Positions 63,877 through 64,000 of a DNA stretch of 64,000 bases are shown one piece after another. The DNA is from Bradyrhizobiaceae bacterium Ga0074131 (lineage in GTDB: Bacteria; Pseudomonadota; Alphaproteobacteria; Rhizobiales; Xanthobacteraceae), in NCBI GenBank assembly GCA_001464035.1, contig LNEC01000012.1, positions 186,001 through 250,000 of the forward strand. Direction: 5' to 3'. Below the pieces are notes generated by a model. The model saw only the letters and a program-made list of their open reading frames with translations, was not told where the DNA came from and searched no databases. The position numbers were made by a program, and so were the translations under genes. The first letter of the stretch is position 1. Each line of letters opens with the position of its first letter.

Positions 63877-64000
63877 ATGGAAACACGCGCTCCCTTCGTC
63901 GTTGTCGGCGCCTTCGTGCTGGCGGCCATCATCGCCGTGTTTGGCTTCGTCTACTGGCTCCACAATACCGGGGGGCTGGGTCCCCGCACGACCTACCATG
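63877..64000 (+). CDS. mlaD: MCE family/MlaD-type protein, N-terminal fragment
   Basis: Starts METRAPFVVVGAFVLAAIIA and continues with a hydrophobic anchor and GFVYWLHNTGGLG. The window ends after 41 codons, so no domain is complete. Position after MlaE and MlaF, 3 bases after the ATPase stop, identifies it as the periplasm-facing MCE subunit. ATG 63877 preceded by GAGTTAAGAG. Confidence 0.75.
   Translation, partial: METRAPFVVVGAFVLAAIIAVFGFVYWLHNTGGLGPRTTYH

Overview
The window reads as a chromosomal segment of a GC-rich alphaproteobacterium, most likely Bradyrhizobium or a close Nitrobacteraceae relative. The reasons are the protein families (GcrA, TRAP and CaiB clusters, FixK-type boxes, an Mla system with a STAS-like permease), the codon usage, and GC-rich dispersed intergenic repeats of a kind I associate with Bradyrhizobium. 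That assignment is inference. I see no rRNA, tRNA, CRISPR array or intact insertion sequence.

Region 1 (1-22.9 kb) is a catabolic, redox-rich block. It opens with the end of an acyl-CoA carboxylase beta subunit. Then come an AraC-HTH/TPR regulator, a methyltransferase and an alpha/beta hydrolase, followed by a KstD-like flavoprotein, a GMC oxidoreductase with a small partner, an SDR, a nitronate monooxygenase-like enzyme and an enoyl-CoA hydratase. A beta-hydroxyacid dehydrogenase, a two-component flavin monooxygenase pair, a polysaccharide-deacetylase-fold enzyme, a luciferase-like monooxygenase, a three-subunit molybdenum hydroxylase, a SnoaL-like protein and a zinc alcohol dehydrogenase complete it. 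Together they look like a ring-attack plus beta-oxidation route for an unknown, probably alicyclic or polycyclic, substrate.

Region 2 (23.1-25.9 kb) has phage-like regulators: a LexA/CI-type S24 repressor with five 15-bp operator-like sites, a divergent GcrA-family gene and a DUF6456-like gene. Region 3 (26.1-32.7 kb) is a TRAP transporter operon, a CaiB/BaiF CoA-transferase and an alpha-hydroxy-acid oxidase, which suggests uptake and CoA activation of an organic acid. Region 4 (32.7-35.4 kb) holds small genes, a phasin and a cytochrome c.

Region 5 (35.4-41.5 kb) is the most unusual. A TpsB/FhaC-type outer-membrane transporter is divergent from an exported FecR-domain protein with a Gly/Asn repeat tail, which is followed by a CHASE2-PAS-GGDEF-EAL c-di-GMP protein. 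Region 6 (41.5-44.7 kb) has three copies of an 85-90 bp hairpin repeat and a decayed prophage fragment (terminase pieces, tiny overlapping ORFs, an acetyltransferase), closed by a strong terminator.

Region 7 (44.9-49.5 kb) is an ABC uptake operon ending in a GpdQ/CpdA-like phosphodiesterase. Region 8 (49.6-61.9 kb) is a storage, stress and low-oxygen block: a frameshifted thiolase, a CBS-BON protein, a phasin with PHA synthase, CHAD and APH/AAA-kinase proteins, a zinc alcohol dehydrogenase, a Pat-like acyl-CoA synthetase/acetyltransferase and a DUF883-holin pair. Three intergenic sites in it match TTGA-N6-TCAA, the FNR/FixK pattern. Region 9 (61.9-64.0 kb) starts an Mla-type lipid transport operon cut by the window end.
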